Of a stretch of 64,000 bases of DNA, positions 24,660 to 33,951 are shown piece by piece. This stretch comes from Kineosporia succinea (GTDB lineage: Bacteria; Actinomycetota; Actinomycetes; Actinomycetales; Kineosporiaceae). The translations under genes and the position numbers were made by a program. Location: contig NZ_JAUSQZ010000001.1 of assembly GCF_030811555.1 (NCBI RefSeq), positions 5,143,241 through 5,207,240 on the forward strand, written 5' to 3'. Every line of letters begins with the position of its first letter. Within the stretch, counting starts at the first letter, position 1. The notes beneath the pieces are model-generated. The model worked only from the letters and a program-made list of their open reading frames with translations, had not been told where the DNA came from and made no database searches.

Positions 24660-25798
24660 GCCAGGGCGAGCAGAGCACCGAGCAGAGCGGCGAGCAGAGC
24701 ACCGAGTCCGGCATCCGCCTGGGCCGCGTCGGCCCGGTACCGGTGTACCTGCGTCCCTCGTGGTTCCTCATCGCCGTCGCGATGACCCTGCTGTTCGCGC
24801 CCACCGTGCGCGCCTGGGTCGACGTCACCGGCGCCGGGGTCTACCTGATCAGCTTCGTCTTCGCCCTGATCCTGCTGCTGTCGGTGTTCGTGCACGAGGC
24901 CGCCCACGCCGTCGCCGCCGCGGCCACCGGCACCCCGGCCACCGCGATCGTCCTCGACCTGTGGGGCGGGCACACCGCGTTCGACACCCCCTCGCCGCAG
25001 CCCTGGCGCGCCGTGGTGGTGGCCGTCGTGGGCCCGCTGTCCAACGTCCTGATCGCGTTCACCGCGCACCAGTTCGTCGACGCCGCCCCGCACGGCAGCG
25101 TGGCGCGCCTGCTGCTGGCCGCGACCGCCACCTCCAACCTGGTGGTCGCCGTCTTCAACGCGCTGCCGGGTCTGCCGCTCGACGGCGGCCGGGTGCTCGA
25201 GGGCATCGTCTGGCGCATCAGCGGCGACCGCCTGACCGCGGCCGTCTTCGCCGGGCACGCCGGGCGGGTGGTGGCGGTCGGCACCCTGGTCTACGCCGGC
25301 TTCGCCGTCCTGACCGGTGAGCACAGGCCCGCCAGCGCGTTCTGGCTGGTGCTGGTCGGCGTGCTGCTGTGGCGTGCCGCCGGGCAGGCGGTCGAGGTGG
25401 CGCGCTGGAACATCCGCGCCGACGCCGTGCTGGTCGACGACCTGCTCCAGCCCGCCGTGTCCGTGCCCTCCAACGCCACCGTGGCCGGCGCCCTGATGTC
25501 CGCCGCCGGCGCCGGGGCCACCGCCGTGGTGGTCCTCGACGTCTACGGCCGGCCCTCCGCCATCGTCGACGAGCGCGCCGCCGCCGGGGTGCCCGCCGCC
25601 CGCGCCGAGGAGGTCCGGGCCGGCACCGTCGCCGAGGCCCTGCCCGCCGGGGCCGTGCTCAGCACCGGGCTGGCCGGGCAGTCCCTGATCCAGGCGCTGC
25701 AGGACGTGCCGACCGCCCGTTACGCCGTGCTGGGCGACGACGACGCCGTGATCGGGGTCCTCGACTGGGAGGACGTGGCCCGCTTCGTGGCCCCCTGA
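24656..25798 (+). CDS. M50 site-2-type membrane metalloprotease with CBS-like C-terminus
   Basis: A 380-residue polytopic protein. The zinc motif HEAAH is in the third membrane segment (about residue 81), and the second ligand motif is NALPGLPLDGGRVL (about 163-176). The N-terminal 20 residues are a Glu/Gln/Ser repeat (EQSTEQSGEQSTES). The C-terminal 120 residues resemble paired CBS modules, as in Rip3/SpoIVFB-like proteases, which could sense nucleotides. Such proteases cleave substrates within the membrane, often anti-sigma factors; the target is unknown. Divergent from the RecB-like gene. Confidence 0.92.
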   Translation: MSQGEQSTEQSGEQSTESGIRLGRVGPVPVYLRPSWFLIAVAMTLLFAPTVRAWVDVTGAGVYLISFVFALILLLSVFVHEAAHAVAAAATGTPATAIVLDLWGGHTAFDTPSPQPWRAVVVAVVGPLSNVLIAFTAHQFVDAAPHGSVARLLLAATATSNLVVAVFNALPGLPLDGGRVLEGIVWRISGDRLTAAVFAGHAGRVVAVGTLVYAGFAVLTGEHRPASAFWLVLVGVLLWRAAGQAVEVARWNIRADAVLVDDLLQPAVSVPSNATVAGALMSAAGAGATAVVVLDVYGRPSAIVDERAAAGVPAARAEEVRAGTVAEALPAGAVLSTGLAGQSLIQALQDVPTARYAVLGDDDAVIGVLDWEDVARFVAP

Positions 25799-25918
25799 GA
25801 ACAAAACCGCGACCCGGCAGCGACAGCCGCACCGACGCGTCCAAAAGCACCTGAGCCCTGAGAAGCCCGAGCAGGCCCGGAAGCACCGACCCCGCGCGAC
25901 CCACCCCCGCGCCGCCCA

Positions 25919-25924
25919 TAGACT
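25919..25924 (+). promoter_or_regulatory. -10 box (TAGACT) for a leaderless transcript
   Basis: TAGACT lies 8 nt before the ATG of trmI at 25933; no ribosome-binding site is present. Confidence 0.6.
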
Positions 25925-25932
25925 CGCTCCTC

Positions 25933-26964
25933 ATGACCGAAGCACCCCCCGCCCCCACCGGCGCCGATCACCGCCGGGGCCCGTTCCGGGCCGGTGACCG
26001 GGTGCAGCTCACCGACCCCAAGGGCCGGCTGCACACGATCACCCTCGACCCGGGCAAGCAGTTCCACACCCACCGCGGGTTCTTCCGCCACGAGGAGCTG
26101 ATCGGCGAGCCCGACGGCTCGGTCGTGCGCAACACCGCCGGCGTCGAGTACCTGGCGCTGCGCCCGCTGCTCGCCGACTACGTGCTGTCGATGCCGCGCG
26201 GTGCCGCCGTGGTCTACCCGAAAGACTCGGGCCAGATCGTGCAGATGGCCGACATCTTCCCCGGCGCCCGGGTGATCGAGGCCGGCGTGGGGTCCGGTGC
26301 CCTCACGATGTCCCTGCTCAGGGCCGTGGGCGACACCGGCCTGGTGCACTCCTACGAGCGCCGCGAAGACTTCGCCGACATCGCCCGGGCCAACATCGAG
26401 ACGTTCTTCGGCGGTCCGCACCCGGCCTGGCAGATCACCGTGGGTGACGTCGCCACCGACGTGGTGGAGACCGACGCCGACCGTTTCGTGCTCGACCTGC
26501 TGGCGCCCTGGGACTGCCTCGAGGCGGTGGCCAAGGCGCTCGTGCCCGGCGGCGTGCTGATCTGCTACGTGGCCACCGCCACCCAGCTGTCCCGCACCGC
26601 CGAGGCGCTCAAGGCCGACGGCCGCTTCACCGAGCCCACGGCCTGGGAGTCGATGGTGCGCGGCTGGCACCTCGAGGGTCTGGCCGTGCGCCCGCAGCAC
26701 CGCATGGTGGGCCACACCGGCTTCCTGCTGACCACCCGGCGGATGGCCGACGGCCTCACCGCCCCCGCCCGCCGTCGCCGCCCCGCGAAGGCCGCCTCGG
26801 AGAACGAGGCGGGCGTGGCCGAGGCCTGGAGCGAGTGGACGGCCGAGGACCTCGGCGAGCGCGCGGTGTCCGACAAGAAGGTCCGCAAGGTGCGGCGTGA
26901 CGTCACCGCGACCCGGGAGAACCCCGAGGAAGAGACCGCCCCAGGTTTCGATCCCGCTAATTGA
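25933..26964 (+). CDS. trmI: tRNA (adenine-58-N1)-methyltransferase
   Basis: A 343-residue class I SAM-dependent methyltransferase that forms m1A58 in the tRNA T-loop. An N-terminal beta domain (about 15-95) precedes the Rossmann fold with SAM motif EAGVGSGALT (about 116-125), SYERREDFADIA and LDLLAPWDCLEAV; YPKDSGQIVQMAD is characteristic of the bacterial TrmI family. The C-terminus has an extra 70-residue charged tail (RRRRPAKAASENE onward), longer than the core enzyme needs. The same gene is found near the proteasome locus in mycobacteria (Rv2118c). Confidence 0.95.
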   Translation: MTEAPPAPTGADHRRGPFRAGDRVQLTDPKGRLHTITLDPGKQFHTHRGFFRHEELIGEPDGSVVRNTAGVEYLALRPLLADYVLSMPRGAAVVYPKDSGQIVQMADIFPGARVIEAGVGSGALTMSLLRAVGDTGLVHSYERREDFADIARANIETFFGGPHPAWQITVGDVATDVVETDADRFVLDLLAPWDCLEAVAKALVPGGVLICYVATATQLSRTAEALKADGRFTEPTAWESMVRGWHLEGLAVRPQHRMVGHTGFLLTTRRMADGLTAPARRRRPAKAASENEAGVAEAWSEWTAEDLGERAVSDKKVRKVRRDVTATRENPEEETAPGFDPAN

Positions 26965-27270
26965 TGCCCGTCTGCTCTGGCTTTTTCGCGTCCGGCGGGT
27001 AATGGTTCTGAGCCAACGGGATGCCTGGCATGGGCCGAACGGTGGAGAGATCTCGGTCACGTTGCTTGTTCAGCTACGAACAGTCAAGTGACCATGGGTT
27101 CACCCAAGGTGACGCCATACGTGCCAGGATGACTGCTTTCCCGGCTGACGACGGAGTCACCGGGCGCGAGATTTCATCTCGTGGATGGATTTACGTCGTC
27201 GGGTCGTTGGACGCGATGACGAGCAAAGGTCGGCAGCGTCGACCTTGCGCCGGACGGGAGGGTTACCGCC
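26965..27270. promoter_or_regulatory. upstream region of the proteasomal ATPase gene
   Basis: No gene seen. The region carries a 12-bp inverted repeat TGGGT-TC-ACCCA (about 27093-27104) and a small perfect hairpin CGAGAT-TTC-ATCTCG (27167-27181). GGGAGGG just before the ATG at 27271 is a good ribosome-binding site. Either element could be an operator; no known site was recognised. Confidence 0.4.
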
Positions 27271-29010
27271 ATGACCGACCACAGCAGCGGGTACGGCCTT
27301 GACGAGGCCGCGCTACGGCGCGAGATCGTTCGCCTCCAGCAGGAGGTCGAGCGACTCTCGGCGGCGCGGATTCCAGGGGCGGCGGGCGACGAGATCGACC
27401 GTCTCCGGGCCCAGGTCAATCAGCTCGGGTCCCAGAACGAGCGCCTCGCGGGCACCCTCCGCGACGCGCGTGAGCAGATCGTCCAGCTCAAGGCCGAGGT
27501 GGACCGGCTGGCGCAGCCGCCCAACACCTTCGCGGTCTTCCTCGCGCCGGCCGAGGACGGAACGGTCGAGGTCATCAGCTCCGGCCGCAAGATGCGGGTG
27601 TCGGTGAGCCCCTCGATCGAGGTCGAGGAGCTGCGGGCGGGCCAGGAGGTCATGCTCAACGAGGCCTTCAACGTGGTCGCGGCCCGGCAGTTCGAGAAGA
27701 CCGGCGAGATCGTCATCCTCAAGGAGATCCTCGACGACGGCGAGCGCGCCCTGGTGGTCGCGCACGCCGACGAGGAACGCGTCGTGCACCTGGCCGGGGA
27801 GCTGCGCGACGGCACCGTCAAGCTGAAGATCGGCGACGCGCTGACGATGGACCCGCGGGCGGGTTTCGCGTTCGAGCGGGTGCCGCGCGCCGAGGTCGAG
27901 GAGCTCGTCCTCGAAGAGGTCCCGGACATCGACTACTCCGACATCGGTGGCCTGGGGCCGCAGATCGCCAACATCCGCGACGCCGTGGAGCTGCCGTTCC
28001 TGCACCCCGAGCTGTACCGCGAGCACGGCCTGAAGGCCCCCAAGGGCGTGCTGCTCTACGGTCCTCCCGGCTGCGGCAAGACGCTGATCGCCAAGGCGGT
28101 GGCGCGCTCGCTGGCCAAGAAGGCGGCCGAGGCGCGGGGCCTGAAGGACTCCAAGAGCTACTTCCTCAACGTCAAGGGCCCGGAGCTGCTCAACAAGTAC
28201 GTCGGTGAGACCGAGCGGCACATCCGGCTGATCTTCAGCCGGGCCCGCGAGAAGGCCTCCGAGGGCACGCCCGTGGTGGTGTTCTTCGACGAGATGGAGT
28301 CACTCTTCCGCACCCGTGGCTCGGGTGTCTCCAGTGACGTCGAGACCACCATCGTGCCGCAGCTGCTCAGTGAGATCGACGGTGTCGAGCGGCTCGAGAA
28401 CGTCATCGTGATCGGTGCCTCCAACCGGGAGGACATGATCGACCCGGCCATCCTGCGGCCCGGCCGGCTCGACGTGAAGATCAAGGTGCAGAGGCCCGAC
28501 GCCGAGGGCGCCAAGGACATCTTCACCAAGTACCTGACCGAGGATCTCCCGCTGCACCCCGACGACCTCGACGCCAACGGCGGCTCGCGCAGCGGCACGG
28601 TCGACGCGATGATCCAGCGCACGGTCGAGCGGATGTACGCCGAGACCGAGGAGAACCAGTTCCTGGAGGTCACCTACGCCAACGGTGACAAGGAGATCCT
28701 CTACTTCAAGGACTTCAACTCCGGCGCGGTGATCCAGAACATCGTCGACCGGGCCAAGAAGGGCGCGATCAAGAACTTCCTGGACTTCGGTCAGCGGGGC
28801 ATCCGGCTGCAGCACCTGCTGGACGCCTGCGTCGACGAGTTCAAGGAGTCCGAAGACCTGCCCAACACCACCAACCCCGACGACTGGGCGCGGATCTCGG
28901 GCAAGAAGGGTGAGCGGATCGTCTACATCCGCACGATCATCCAGGGCAAGCAGGGCACCGAGCCGGGCCGTTCGATCGACACGGTGGCCAACACCGGGCA
29001 GTACCTGTAA
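27271..29010 (+). CDS. arc: proteasome-activating AAA ATPase (ARC/Mpa)
   Basis: A 579-residue hexameric unfoldase that recognises pupylated proteins and feeds them to the 20S core. An N-terminal coiled coil (about 8-75, leucine-rich heptads) binds Pup; tandem OB folds follow (about 80-215); the AAA module has Walker A GPPGCGKT, Walker [10 protein letters not shown] and the arginine-finger region [11 protein letters not shown]. The C-terminus ends GQYL, with the penultimate Tyr that docks into the PrcA ring. An insert in the AAA domain ([14 protein letters not shown]) is also typical of Mpa. A strong terminator follows. Confidence 0.97.
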   Translation: MTDHSSGYGLDEAALRREIVRLQQEVERLSAARIPGAAGDEIDRLRAQVNQLGSQNERLAGTLRDAREQIVQLKAEVDRLAQPPNTFAVFLAPAEDGTVEVISSGRKMRVSVSPSIEVEELRAGQEVMLNEAFNVVAARQFEKTGEIVILKEILDDGERALVVAHADEERVVHLAGELRDGTVKLKIGDALTMDPRAGFAFERVPRAEVEELVLEEVPDIDYSDIGGLGPQIANIRDAVELPFLHPELYREHGLKAPKGVLLYGPPGCGKTLIAKAVARSLAKKAAEARGLKDSKSYFLNVKGPELLNKYVGETERHIRLIFSRAREKASEGTPVVVFFDEMESLFRTRGSGVSSDVETTIVPQLLSEIDGVERLENVIVIGASNREDMIDPAILRPGRLDVKIKVQRPDAEGAKDIFTKYLTEDLPLHPDDLDANGGSRSGTVDAMIQRTVERMYAETEENQFLEVTYANGDKEILYFKDFNSGAVIQNIVDRAKKGAIKNFLDFGQRGIRLQHLLDACVDEFKESEDLPNTTNPDDWARISGKKGERIVYIRTIIQGKQGTEPGRSIDTVANTGQYL

Positions 29011-29016
29011 GCGGTT

Positions 29017-29048
29017 CCGGTCGGCTCCCGTTCGCGGGGGCCGACCGG
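29017..29048 (+). terminator. hairpin terminator with TTCG tetraloop after arc
   Basis: An outer 9-bp stem (CCGGTCGGC with GCCGACCGG) and an inner CCCG-TTCG-CGGG form one long hairpin capped by a stable UUCG loop, followed by a T-rich stretch. Confidence 0.8.
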
Positions 29049-29196
29049 TCTCGTTCTTCCGGATGAAGGACGACGTGGTCGCCGGCCGCGGTCCGGAAGG
29101 CGTCCGGGGGTGGCTGGGTTCTGCTGGTCGCCGGCCGTCGATGAGGCCCTGGGTGCCTGGTCACGGTGGACGTGCCGGTCATGTCGGGCGGTCGGG

Positions 29197-29610
29197 TCAC
29201 CGTACGGCGACAGGGCCTTTCGAGGCCGCGCGCAGGGCGGCGAACCGGGCGGCGATGCGCCAGCCGGCGGTGGTGACGGCCAGGAACACGGTGGCGACGA
29301 CCACGAACGAGACCGGGGTGCCGTCGTTCTGCACCGCGCTGCGCAGGATCATGCCGATGAGAAGGGTTTTCACCAGCACCATGGCGCAGCCGGACAGGCT
29401 CGCCGGGGCCAGCCGGAACGCGACCACCCCGACGTAGCCACCGGCCACGCCGAGCCAGAACGGCCAGCCGGTGGTGAGCAGCCCCGCGAGGGTGATGCCC
29501 TCCTCGTGGGAGTTGCGGCCGACGGCGACGAAGACCAGCACGCAGACCACGTCGGCGAGGGCGGCGACGCCCAGGGCACGACCGTCCAGGCGGGTGGGGG
29601 ATGAGCTCAT
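29197..29610 (-). CDS. DUF3054 family membrane protein
   Basis: A 137-residue protein with four predicted membrane segments (about 15-33, 42-65, 72-92 and 100-120), matching DUF3054: ADVVCVLVFVAVGR, HEEG, then TGWPFWLG. Function unknown; the family is widespread in actinobacteria. The ATG at 29610 is selected because GGAAGGA precedes it by 9 nt. The frame stays open upstream through the 12-bp repeat array, which would add a repetitive ALRD tail at the N-terminus, but no start with a ribosome-binding site is found there. Confidence 0.85.
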   Translation of the reverse strand: MSSSPTRLDGRALGVAALADVVCVLVFVAVGRNSHEEGITLAGLLTTGWPFWLGVAGGYVGVVAFRLAPASLSGCAMVLVKTLLIGMILRSAVQNDGTPVSFVVVATVFLAVTTAGWRIAARFAALRAASKGPVAVR

Positions 29611-29710
29611 GACCGACAATCCTTCCGGGGTGCCCGGCGCGGTTCCGCGGGGGTGCCAGCGTAGCCACCGAGCCGGGTTCGACCGGGCCGAACCGGCCAC
29701 CTCGTCCGAG

Positions 29711-29842
29711 GCGTCACGGAGGGCGTCACGGAGGGCGTCACGGAGGGCGTCACGGAGGGCGTCACGGAGGGCGTCACGGAGGGCGTCACGGAGGGCGTCA
29801 CGGAGCGCGTCACGGAGCGCCTCACGGAGCGCCTCATGGGGG
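29711..29842. repeat. 12-bp tandem repeat, about 11 copies
   Basis: Seven perfect GCGTCACGGAGG units followed by four progressively diverged copies (GCGTCACGGAGC, GCCTCACGGAGC, GCCTCATGGGGG). The array lies in the divergent region between the DUF3054 gene and dop. The period is divisible by three, so both strands stay open through it, but no translation is supported. Confidence 0.9.
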
Positions 29843-29895
29843 GCCTCGGGCGAGGCGTCACGCGAGGTGCCCGGGTGGTTGTCGGACCCGGCGCC

Positions 29896-29901
29896 TAGGC
29901 T
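29896..29901 (+). promoter_or_regulatory. -10 box (TAGGCT) upstream of the dop leader ORF
   Basis: TAGGCT lies 6 nt before the ATG at 29908, in the leaderless geometry used by neighbouring genes. Confidence 0.6.
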
Positions 29902-29907
29902 GGCTCC

Positions 29908-29985
29908 ATGAGCGCGACGATGGCTGGGCCGACCACGGGGCAGACCGCGGGGCAAACGGCGGGGCAGACGGCGGGGCTCCGGTGA
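29908..29985 (+). CDS. 25-codon GQTA-repeat leader ORF overlapping dop
   Basis: ATG at 29908 opens a 25-residue frame ([10 protein letters not shown], then GQTA repeated three times, then GLR) whose TGA overlaps the GTG start of dop as GTGA. A -10 box sits 6 nt upstream, so the transcript probably begins at this ATG, making dop the second cistron. Because dop has no clear ribosome-binding site of its own other than the overlapping context, its translation may depend on this leader. No family is known for the peptide. Confidence 0.5.
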   Translation: MSATMAGPTTGQTAGQTAGQTAGLR

Positions 29986-31502
29986 CCGCCCGCCGGGTGA
30001 TGGGAATCGAGACCGAGTACGGGGTCTCCGCCCCGGGCGACCCCGCCGCCAACGCGATGCTGATGTCGTCGCAGGTGGTGAACGCCTATGCGGCGCCGCT
30101 GGGCAGCCGCGCCGGGCGGGCCCGCTGGGACTACGAGGACGAGGCGCCGCTGCGCGACGCCCGGGGCTGGGAGATCAGCCGCGACAGCGCGCACGCCAGC
30201 CAGCTCACCGACGCCCCCGAAGACCCGGGCCTGGCCAACGTCATCCTCACCAACGGCGCCCGGCTGTACGTCGACCACGCGCACCCGGAGTACTCCTCGC
30301 CCGAGGTCATGAGCCCGCGTGACGTGGTGCTGTGGGACAAGGCCGGTGAGCGGGTCATGCTCGAGGCGGTGCGGCGGATCGCGGCCAACCCGGGCCTGGG
30401 CGACGTCAACCTCTACAAGAACAACACCGACAACAAGGGCGCCTCCTACGGCACCCACGAGAACTACCTGATGCGCCGGTCCACGCCGTTCGCCGACGTG
30501 GTCAAGTACCTCACGCCGTTCTTCGTCACCCGGCAGGTGTTCACGGGCGCGGGCCGGGTCGGGCGCGGGCAGGACGGCACCGGCACCGGCTTCCAGATCT
30601 CCCAGCGTGCCGACTTCTTCGAGGTCGAGGTGGGGCTCGAGACCACCCTCAAGCGGCCCATCATCAACACCCGCGACGAGCCGCACGCCAGCGCCGACAA
30701 GTACCGCCGCCTCCACGTCATCATCGGCGACGCGAACCTCTGCGAGCCGGCCACGCTGCTCAAGCTCGGCACCACCAACCTGGTGCTGGCGATGATCGAA
30801 GACGCGGCGTTCACCCGTGACCTGTCGATCGAGCGCCCCGTCGGCACGCTGCACGACATCTCGCACGACCCCACGCTCAAGCAGCAGGTGACCCTGCGCG
30901 ACGGCCGCTCGATGACCGCCCTCGAACTGCAGTGGCTGTTCTTCGAGCAGGTCAGCGCCTACGTGTCCGACCGCTACGGTGACGACGCCGACGAGGCCAC
31001 CGTCGAGGTGATGCACCGCTGGGAGAGCGTGCTCAGCCGTCTCGGCGAAGACCCGATGCTCTGCGCCCGCGAGCTCGACTGGGTGGCGAAACTGCGCCTG
31101 CTCGAGGGTTTCCGCAACCGCGAGGGCCTCAACTGGGACGCCCACCGCCTGCAGGCCATCGACCTGCAGTACGCCGACGTGCGCCCGGAGAAGGGCCTGT
31201 ACCACCGTCTGGCCTCGCGCGGTCAGGTCGAGCGGGTGGTCACCGACGAGGAGATCACCGAGGCCGTGCACGAGCCGCCGCACGACACCCGGGCCTACTT
31301 CCGCGGTCGCTGCCTGGCCCGCTACGGCGAGCACGTGGCCGCGGCCAGCTGGGACTCGGTGATCTTCGACATCCCGGGCCGGGGCGCCCTGCAGCGGGTG
31401 CCCACGCTCGACCCCTCCCGGGGCACGAAGGAGCACGTCGAGAGTCTTCTGCAACGCTGCGAGACGGCCGCCGATCTGGTGGACGCCCTGGCGGCGGAGT
31501 AG
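29982..31502 (+). CDS. dop: Pup deamidase/depupylase
   Basis: A 506-residue enzyme of the carboxylate-amine ligase (glutamine-synthetase-like) fold. It deamidates the C-terminal Gln of Pup to Glu and also removes Pup from conjugates. Visible signatures are [13 protein letters not shown] with the ATP/metal glutamates, [14 protein letters not shown] with the catalytic Asp, [19 protein letters not shown] and INTRDEPHA. The Dop-specific insertion loop lies at about 40-75 (absent from PafA). Followed 140 bp later by pup. Confidence 0.97.
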   Translation: MTARRVMGIETEYGVSAPGDPAANAMLMSSQVVNAYAAPLGSRAGRARWDYEDEAPLRDARGWEISRDSAHASQLTDAPEDPGLANVILTNGARLYVDHAHPEYSSPEVMSPRDVVLWDKAGERVMLEAVRRIAANPGLGDVNLYKNNTDNKGASYGTHENYLMRRSTPFADVVKYLTPFFVTRQVFTGAGRVGRGQDGTGTGFQISQRADFFEVEVGLETTLKRPIINTRDEPHASADKYRRLHVIIGDANLCEPATLLKLGTTNLVLAMIEDAAFTRDLSIERPVGTLHDISHDPTLKQQVTLRDGRSMTALELQWLFFEQVSAYVSDRYGDDADEATVEVMHRWESVLSRLGEDPMLCARELDWVAKLRLLEGFRNREGLNWDAHRLQAIDLQYADVRPEKGLYHRLASRGQVERVVTDEEITEAVHEPPHDTRAYFRGRCLARYGEHVAAASWDSVIFDIPGRGALQRVPTLDPSRGTKEHVESLLQRCETAADLVDALAAE

Positions 31503-31597
31503 ACAGCGGAGTGTTTTCGCTCCGGTACGCGTTGTCGATCACGTAATTCTTCCCGGACAGTGGGCTACGGCACGCGCCGAAAACGCGATCCCATGCC

Positions 31598-31603
31598 TAG
31601 GAT
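31598..31603 (+). promoter_or_regulatory. -10 box (TAGGAT) for pup
   Basis: TAGGAT lies about 40 bp before the pup start. A transcript starting near 31610 would have a 30-35-nt leader containing the strong AGGAGG site at 31632-31637, so pup, unlike its neighbours, uses a classical ribosome-binding site. Confidence 0.5.
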
Positions 31604-31642
31604 CACTGCAAGGAAGCTCGCAACTGAGCGCAGGAGGCAGTC

Positions 31643-31843
31643 ATGGCCGGTCAGGAACAGCAGCGCCCGACCCGACGCGACGACGAGCCGGCCGACGACG
31701 CCGCTCCCGCGGCGCCGCCCGCGGGTGGTGCGGCGCAGTCCACCGACGCCGACGTGGACGCGATCCTCGACGAGATCGACGACGTCCTGGAGAGCAACGC
31801 CGAGGAGTTCGTCAAGGGCTTCGTGCAGAAGGGCGGCCAGTGA
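31643..31843 (+). CDS. pup: prokaryotic ubiquitin-like protein Pup
   Basis: A 66-residue, acidic, mostly disordered protein. The C-terminal half has the ARC-binding helix (DVDAILDEIDDVLESNAEEFVK) and it ends GFVQKGGQ; the final Gln must be deamidated by Dop before PafA can attach it to lysines. The N-terminal half is Ala/Pro/Asp-rich, as usual, and threads into the ATPase. AGGAGG is placed 5 nt before the ATG. Confidence 0.97.
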   Translation: MAGQEQQRPTRRDDEPADDAAPAAPPAGGAAQSTDADVDAILDEIDDVLESNAEEFVKGFVQKGGQ

Positions 31844-31984
31844 CGGCAGCCCCCTGGTGCGGACCGGGCCCCCGGGTCCGGTTCCGCTCCCGACGCTGCC
31901 CTCGCCCCGCCGCCACCACGGCCATTTCGCCGTCCGGGGAAAACTTTTCACGTCTTCCCGGTGAGCGAACGCCGTCCGTCTGGA

Positions 31985-31990
31985 TAGGGT
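31985..31990 (+). promoter_or_regulatory. -10 box (TAGGGT) for a leaderless transcript
   Basis: TAGGGT lies 7 nt before the GTG start of prcB at 31998, indicating a second promoter inside the proteasome cluster. Confidence 0.65.
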
Positions 31991-31997
31991 TTCAGCC

Positions 31998-32831
31998 GTG
32001 ACTGCCGATCCCTTCCGTGAAGGGCGGTTGCCGGAGGCGTTCTTCGCTCCGGGCAACTCCTCGTTCACGGACTTCCTCGCCGCCCACGCCGCCCACCTAC
32101 TGCCCGGCCGTAGCCTCCCCACCGGAGCTGCCGGAGTCGCCGGAGCCGCCGTGCCCGAGCTGCCGCACGCGACCACGATCGTCGCCGCCACGTTCGACGG
32201 CGGGGTCGTCATGGGAGGCGACCGGCGCGCCACGATGGGCAACTACATCGCCCACCGCGAGATGGAAAAGGTCTACCCGGCCGACGACTACTCGGCCGTC
32301 GGCATCTCCGGCACCGTCGGGCCCGCCATCGAGATGATCCGGCTCTTCCAGGTCGAGCTGGAGCACTACGAGAAGATCGAGGGCGCCCTGATGTCCCTCG
32401 AGGGCAAGGCCAACCGCCTGGCCACCATGCTGCGGGGCAACCTGCCGATGGCCATGCAGGGTCTCGCCGTCGTGCCGCTCTACGCGGGCTACGACCTCGA
32501 CCGCAACGTCGGGCGCATCTTCTCCTACGACATCAGCGGTGCCCGCTACGAGGAGCACAGCTACCACAGCACCGGCTCCGGGTCGCTGTTCGCCAAGGGC
32601 TCGCTCAAGAAGCGCTGGCGTCCGGGCCTGAGTGCCGACGAGACCGTCTCCGTGGTGCTGGAGTCGCTGCAGGACGCGGCCGACGACGACTCCGCCACCG
32701 GCGGTTCCGACGCCGGCCGGCGCATCTACCCGGTGATCGTGGTGGTCACCGCCGAGGGCTACCGCCGCCTCACACAAGACGAGACCGAGGCCGCGTTCCG
32801 GGCCCTGACCGAGCGGGGTGACGCACGATGA
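31998..32831 (+). CDS. prcB: 20S proteasome beta subunit
   Basis: A 277-residue Ntn-hydrolase precursor. The propeptide (1-58) ends at HA, and autoprocessing would expose T59 in TTIVAATF, the catalytic N-terminal threonine. Further active-site features are the Asp of GGDRRAT and the Lys of HREMEKVY, plus the [11 protein letters not shown] loop. It forms the inner rings of the 28-mer core with PrcA, whose start overlaps its stop in ATGA. Confidence 0.97.
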   Translation: MTADPFREGRLPEAFFAPGNSSFTDFLAAHAAHLLPGRSLPTGAAGVAGAAVPELPHATTIVAATFDGGVVMGGDRRATMGNYIAHREMEKVYPADDYSAVGISGTVGPAIEMIRLFQVELEHYEKIEGALMSLEGKANRLATMLRGNLPMAMQGLAVVPLYAGYDLDRNVGRIFSYDISGARYEEHSYHSTGSGSLFAKGSLKKRWRPGLSADETVSVVLESLQDAADDDSATGGSDAGRRIYPVIVVVTAEGYRRLTQDETEAAFRALTERGDAR

Positions 32832-33721
32832 GCATGCCGTTCTACGTCCCGCCCGAGCAGCAGATGAAAGACCGGGCCGACTACGCCCGGCGCAACATCG
32901 CCCGCGGCCGCCCGGTCATCGTGCTCGGCTACGACAACGGCATCGCCTTCGTCGCCGAGAACGCCTCGCGCTCGCTGCACAAGATCAGCGAGATCTACGA
33001 CCGCATCGCCTTCGCCGCGGCCGGGCGCTACAACGAGTTCGAGAACCTGCGGGTGGCCGGCGTGCGCTACGCCGACCTGCGCGGCTACTCCTACGACCGC
33101 AGCGACGTCACGGCCCGCGGCCTGGCCAACGCGTACGCCCAGATCCTGGGCAACGTGTTCACCCAGGACTCCAAGCCGATGGAGGTGGAGCTGGCGGTCG
33201 CGCAGGTGGGGGAGACCCCCGAGACCGACCAGATCTACCGCCTCACCTACGACGGATCCGTCGCCGACGAGCAGGGTTTCGTGGTGATGGGCGGCCAGGC
33301 CGACGCCATCGCCACCGGCATGCAGGAGCGGTGGCGGCCCGGCCTGACCCTGTCGGCGGCGCTCACCCTGGCCGTCGAGATGCTCTCGCGCGACAGCGGT
33401 AACGGCAGCGGTGGCAACGGCACCGACACCCCCGGCGGGCGCACACTGACGTCCGACCGGCTCGAGGTGGCGGTGCTCGACCGGGCCCGGCCCCGGCGGG
33501 CGTTCCGCCGTCTCGGCGGGCAGCTGCTCGAGGCGCTCCTGGCGCCCGACGACCCCACCACCGACGTCCCCAGCAGCGACGACTCGCGGCCCGGCAAGCA
33601 CGACACCCTCACCGGCGAGCAGGCTCCCGAGACGCCGGTGCCGCCCGCGCCGGCACCGGGCGACCCGGTGTCCAGCGAGCCCGACCAGCAGCCCGGGCAC
33701 CCGGAGGGCGAAGGCGCATGA
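32828..33721 (+). CDS. prcA: 20S proteasome alpha subunit
   Basis: A 297-residue alpha subunit that forms the outer gating rings. The N-terminus [24 protein letters not shown]-type helix is the alpha-ring gate, and the fold runs to about residue 232 with [10 protein letters not shown] and [15 protein letters not shown]. The last 65 residues are a Pro/Asp/Ser-rich disordered tail, longer than in mycobacteria. The ATG overlaps the prcB stop (ATGA), and its own stop overlaps an in-frame ATG of the pafA frame. Confidence 0.96.
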   Translation: MSMPFYVPPEQQMKDRADYARRNIARGRPVIVLGYDNGIAFVAENASRSLHKISEIYDRIAFAAAGRYNEFENLRVAGVRYADLRGYSYDRSDVTARGLANAYAQILGNVFTQDSKPMEVELAVAQVGETPETDQIYRLTYDGSVADEQGFVVMGGQADAIATGMQERWRPGLTLSAALTLAVEMLSRDSGNGSGGNGTDTPGGRTLTSDRLEVAVLDRARPRRAFRRLGGQLLEALLAPDDPTTDVPSSDDSRPGKHDTLTGEQAPETPVPPAPAPGDPVSSEPDQQPGHPEGEGA

Positions 33722-33939
33722 CCGGATCGCTGCCGTTCGGGCCGGGTGGTTCCGCCACCGGGCCCGGCGGCGGCGTCCCGGCACCGCACGATTCAGGGCG
33801 TCCAGAGGCCGGCGTAACGGCAGAGGCAACGGCTGACGCCACGGCTGACGCACAGGTCCGCCCATCGGCAGACTCACCGGGAGGTGACTCCGGCGTGAAC
33901 GCAATGCCGCACACTGGTGCCATTGGGCGAGAAGGCACC

Positions 33940-33945
33940 TACAGT
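33940..33945 (+). promoter_or_regulatory. -10 box (TACAGT) for a leaderless transcript
   Basis: TACAGT lies 6 nt before the ATG at 33952, supporting that codon as the main pafA start. Confidence 0.6.
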
Positions 33946-33951
33946 AAGGGA

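Noticed and set aside
24656-24720. Glu/Gln/Ser repeat at the N-terminus of the M50 protease as a separate repeat element
   Set aside because: Only about three imperfect units within coding sequence; described with the gene.
29611-29955. N-terminal extension of the DUF3054 protein through the 12-bp repeats (ALRD repeats)
   Set aside because: The frame is open only because the repeat unit is divisible by three; the ATG at 29610 has a ribosome-binding site and fits the family length.
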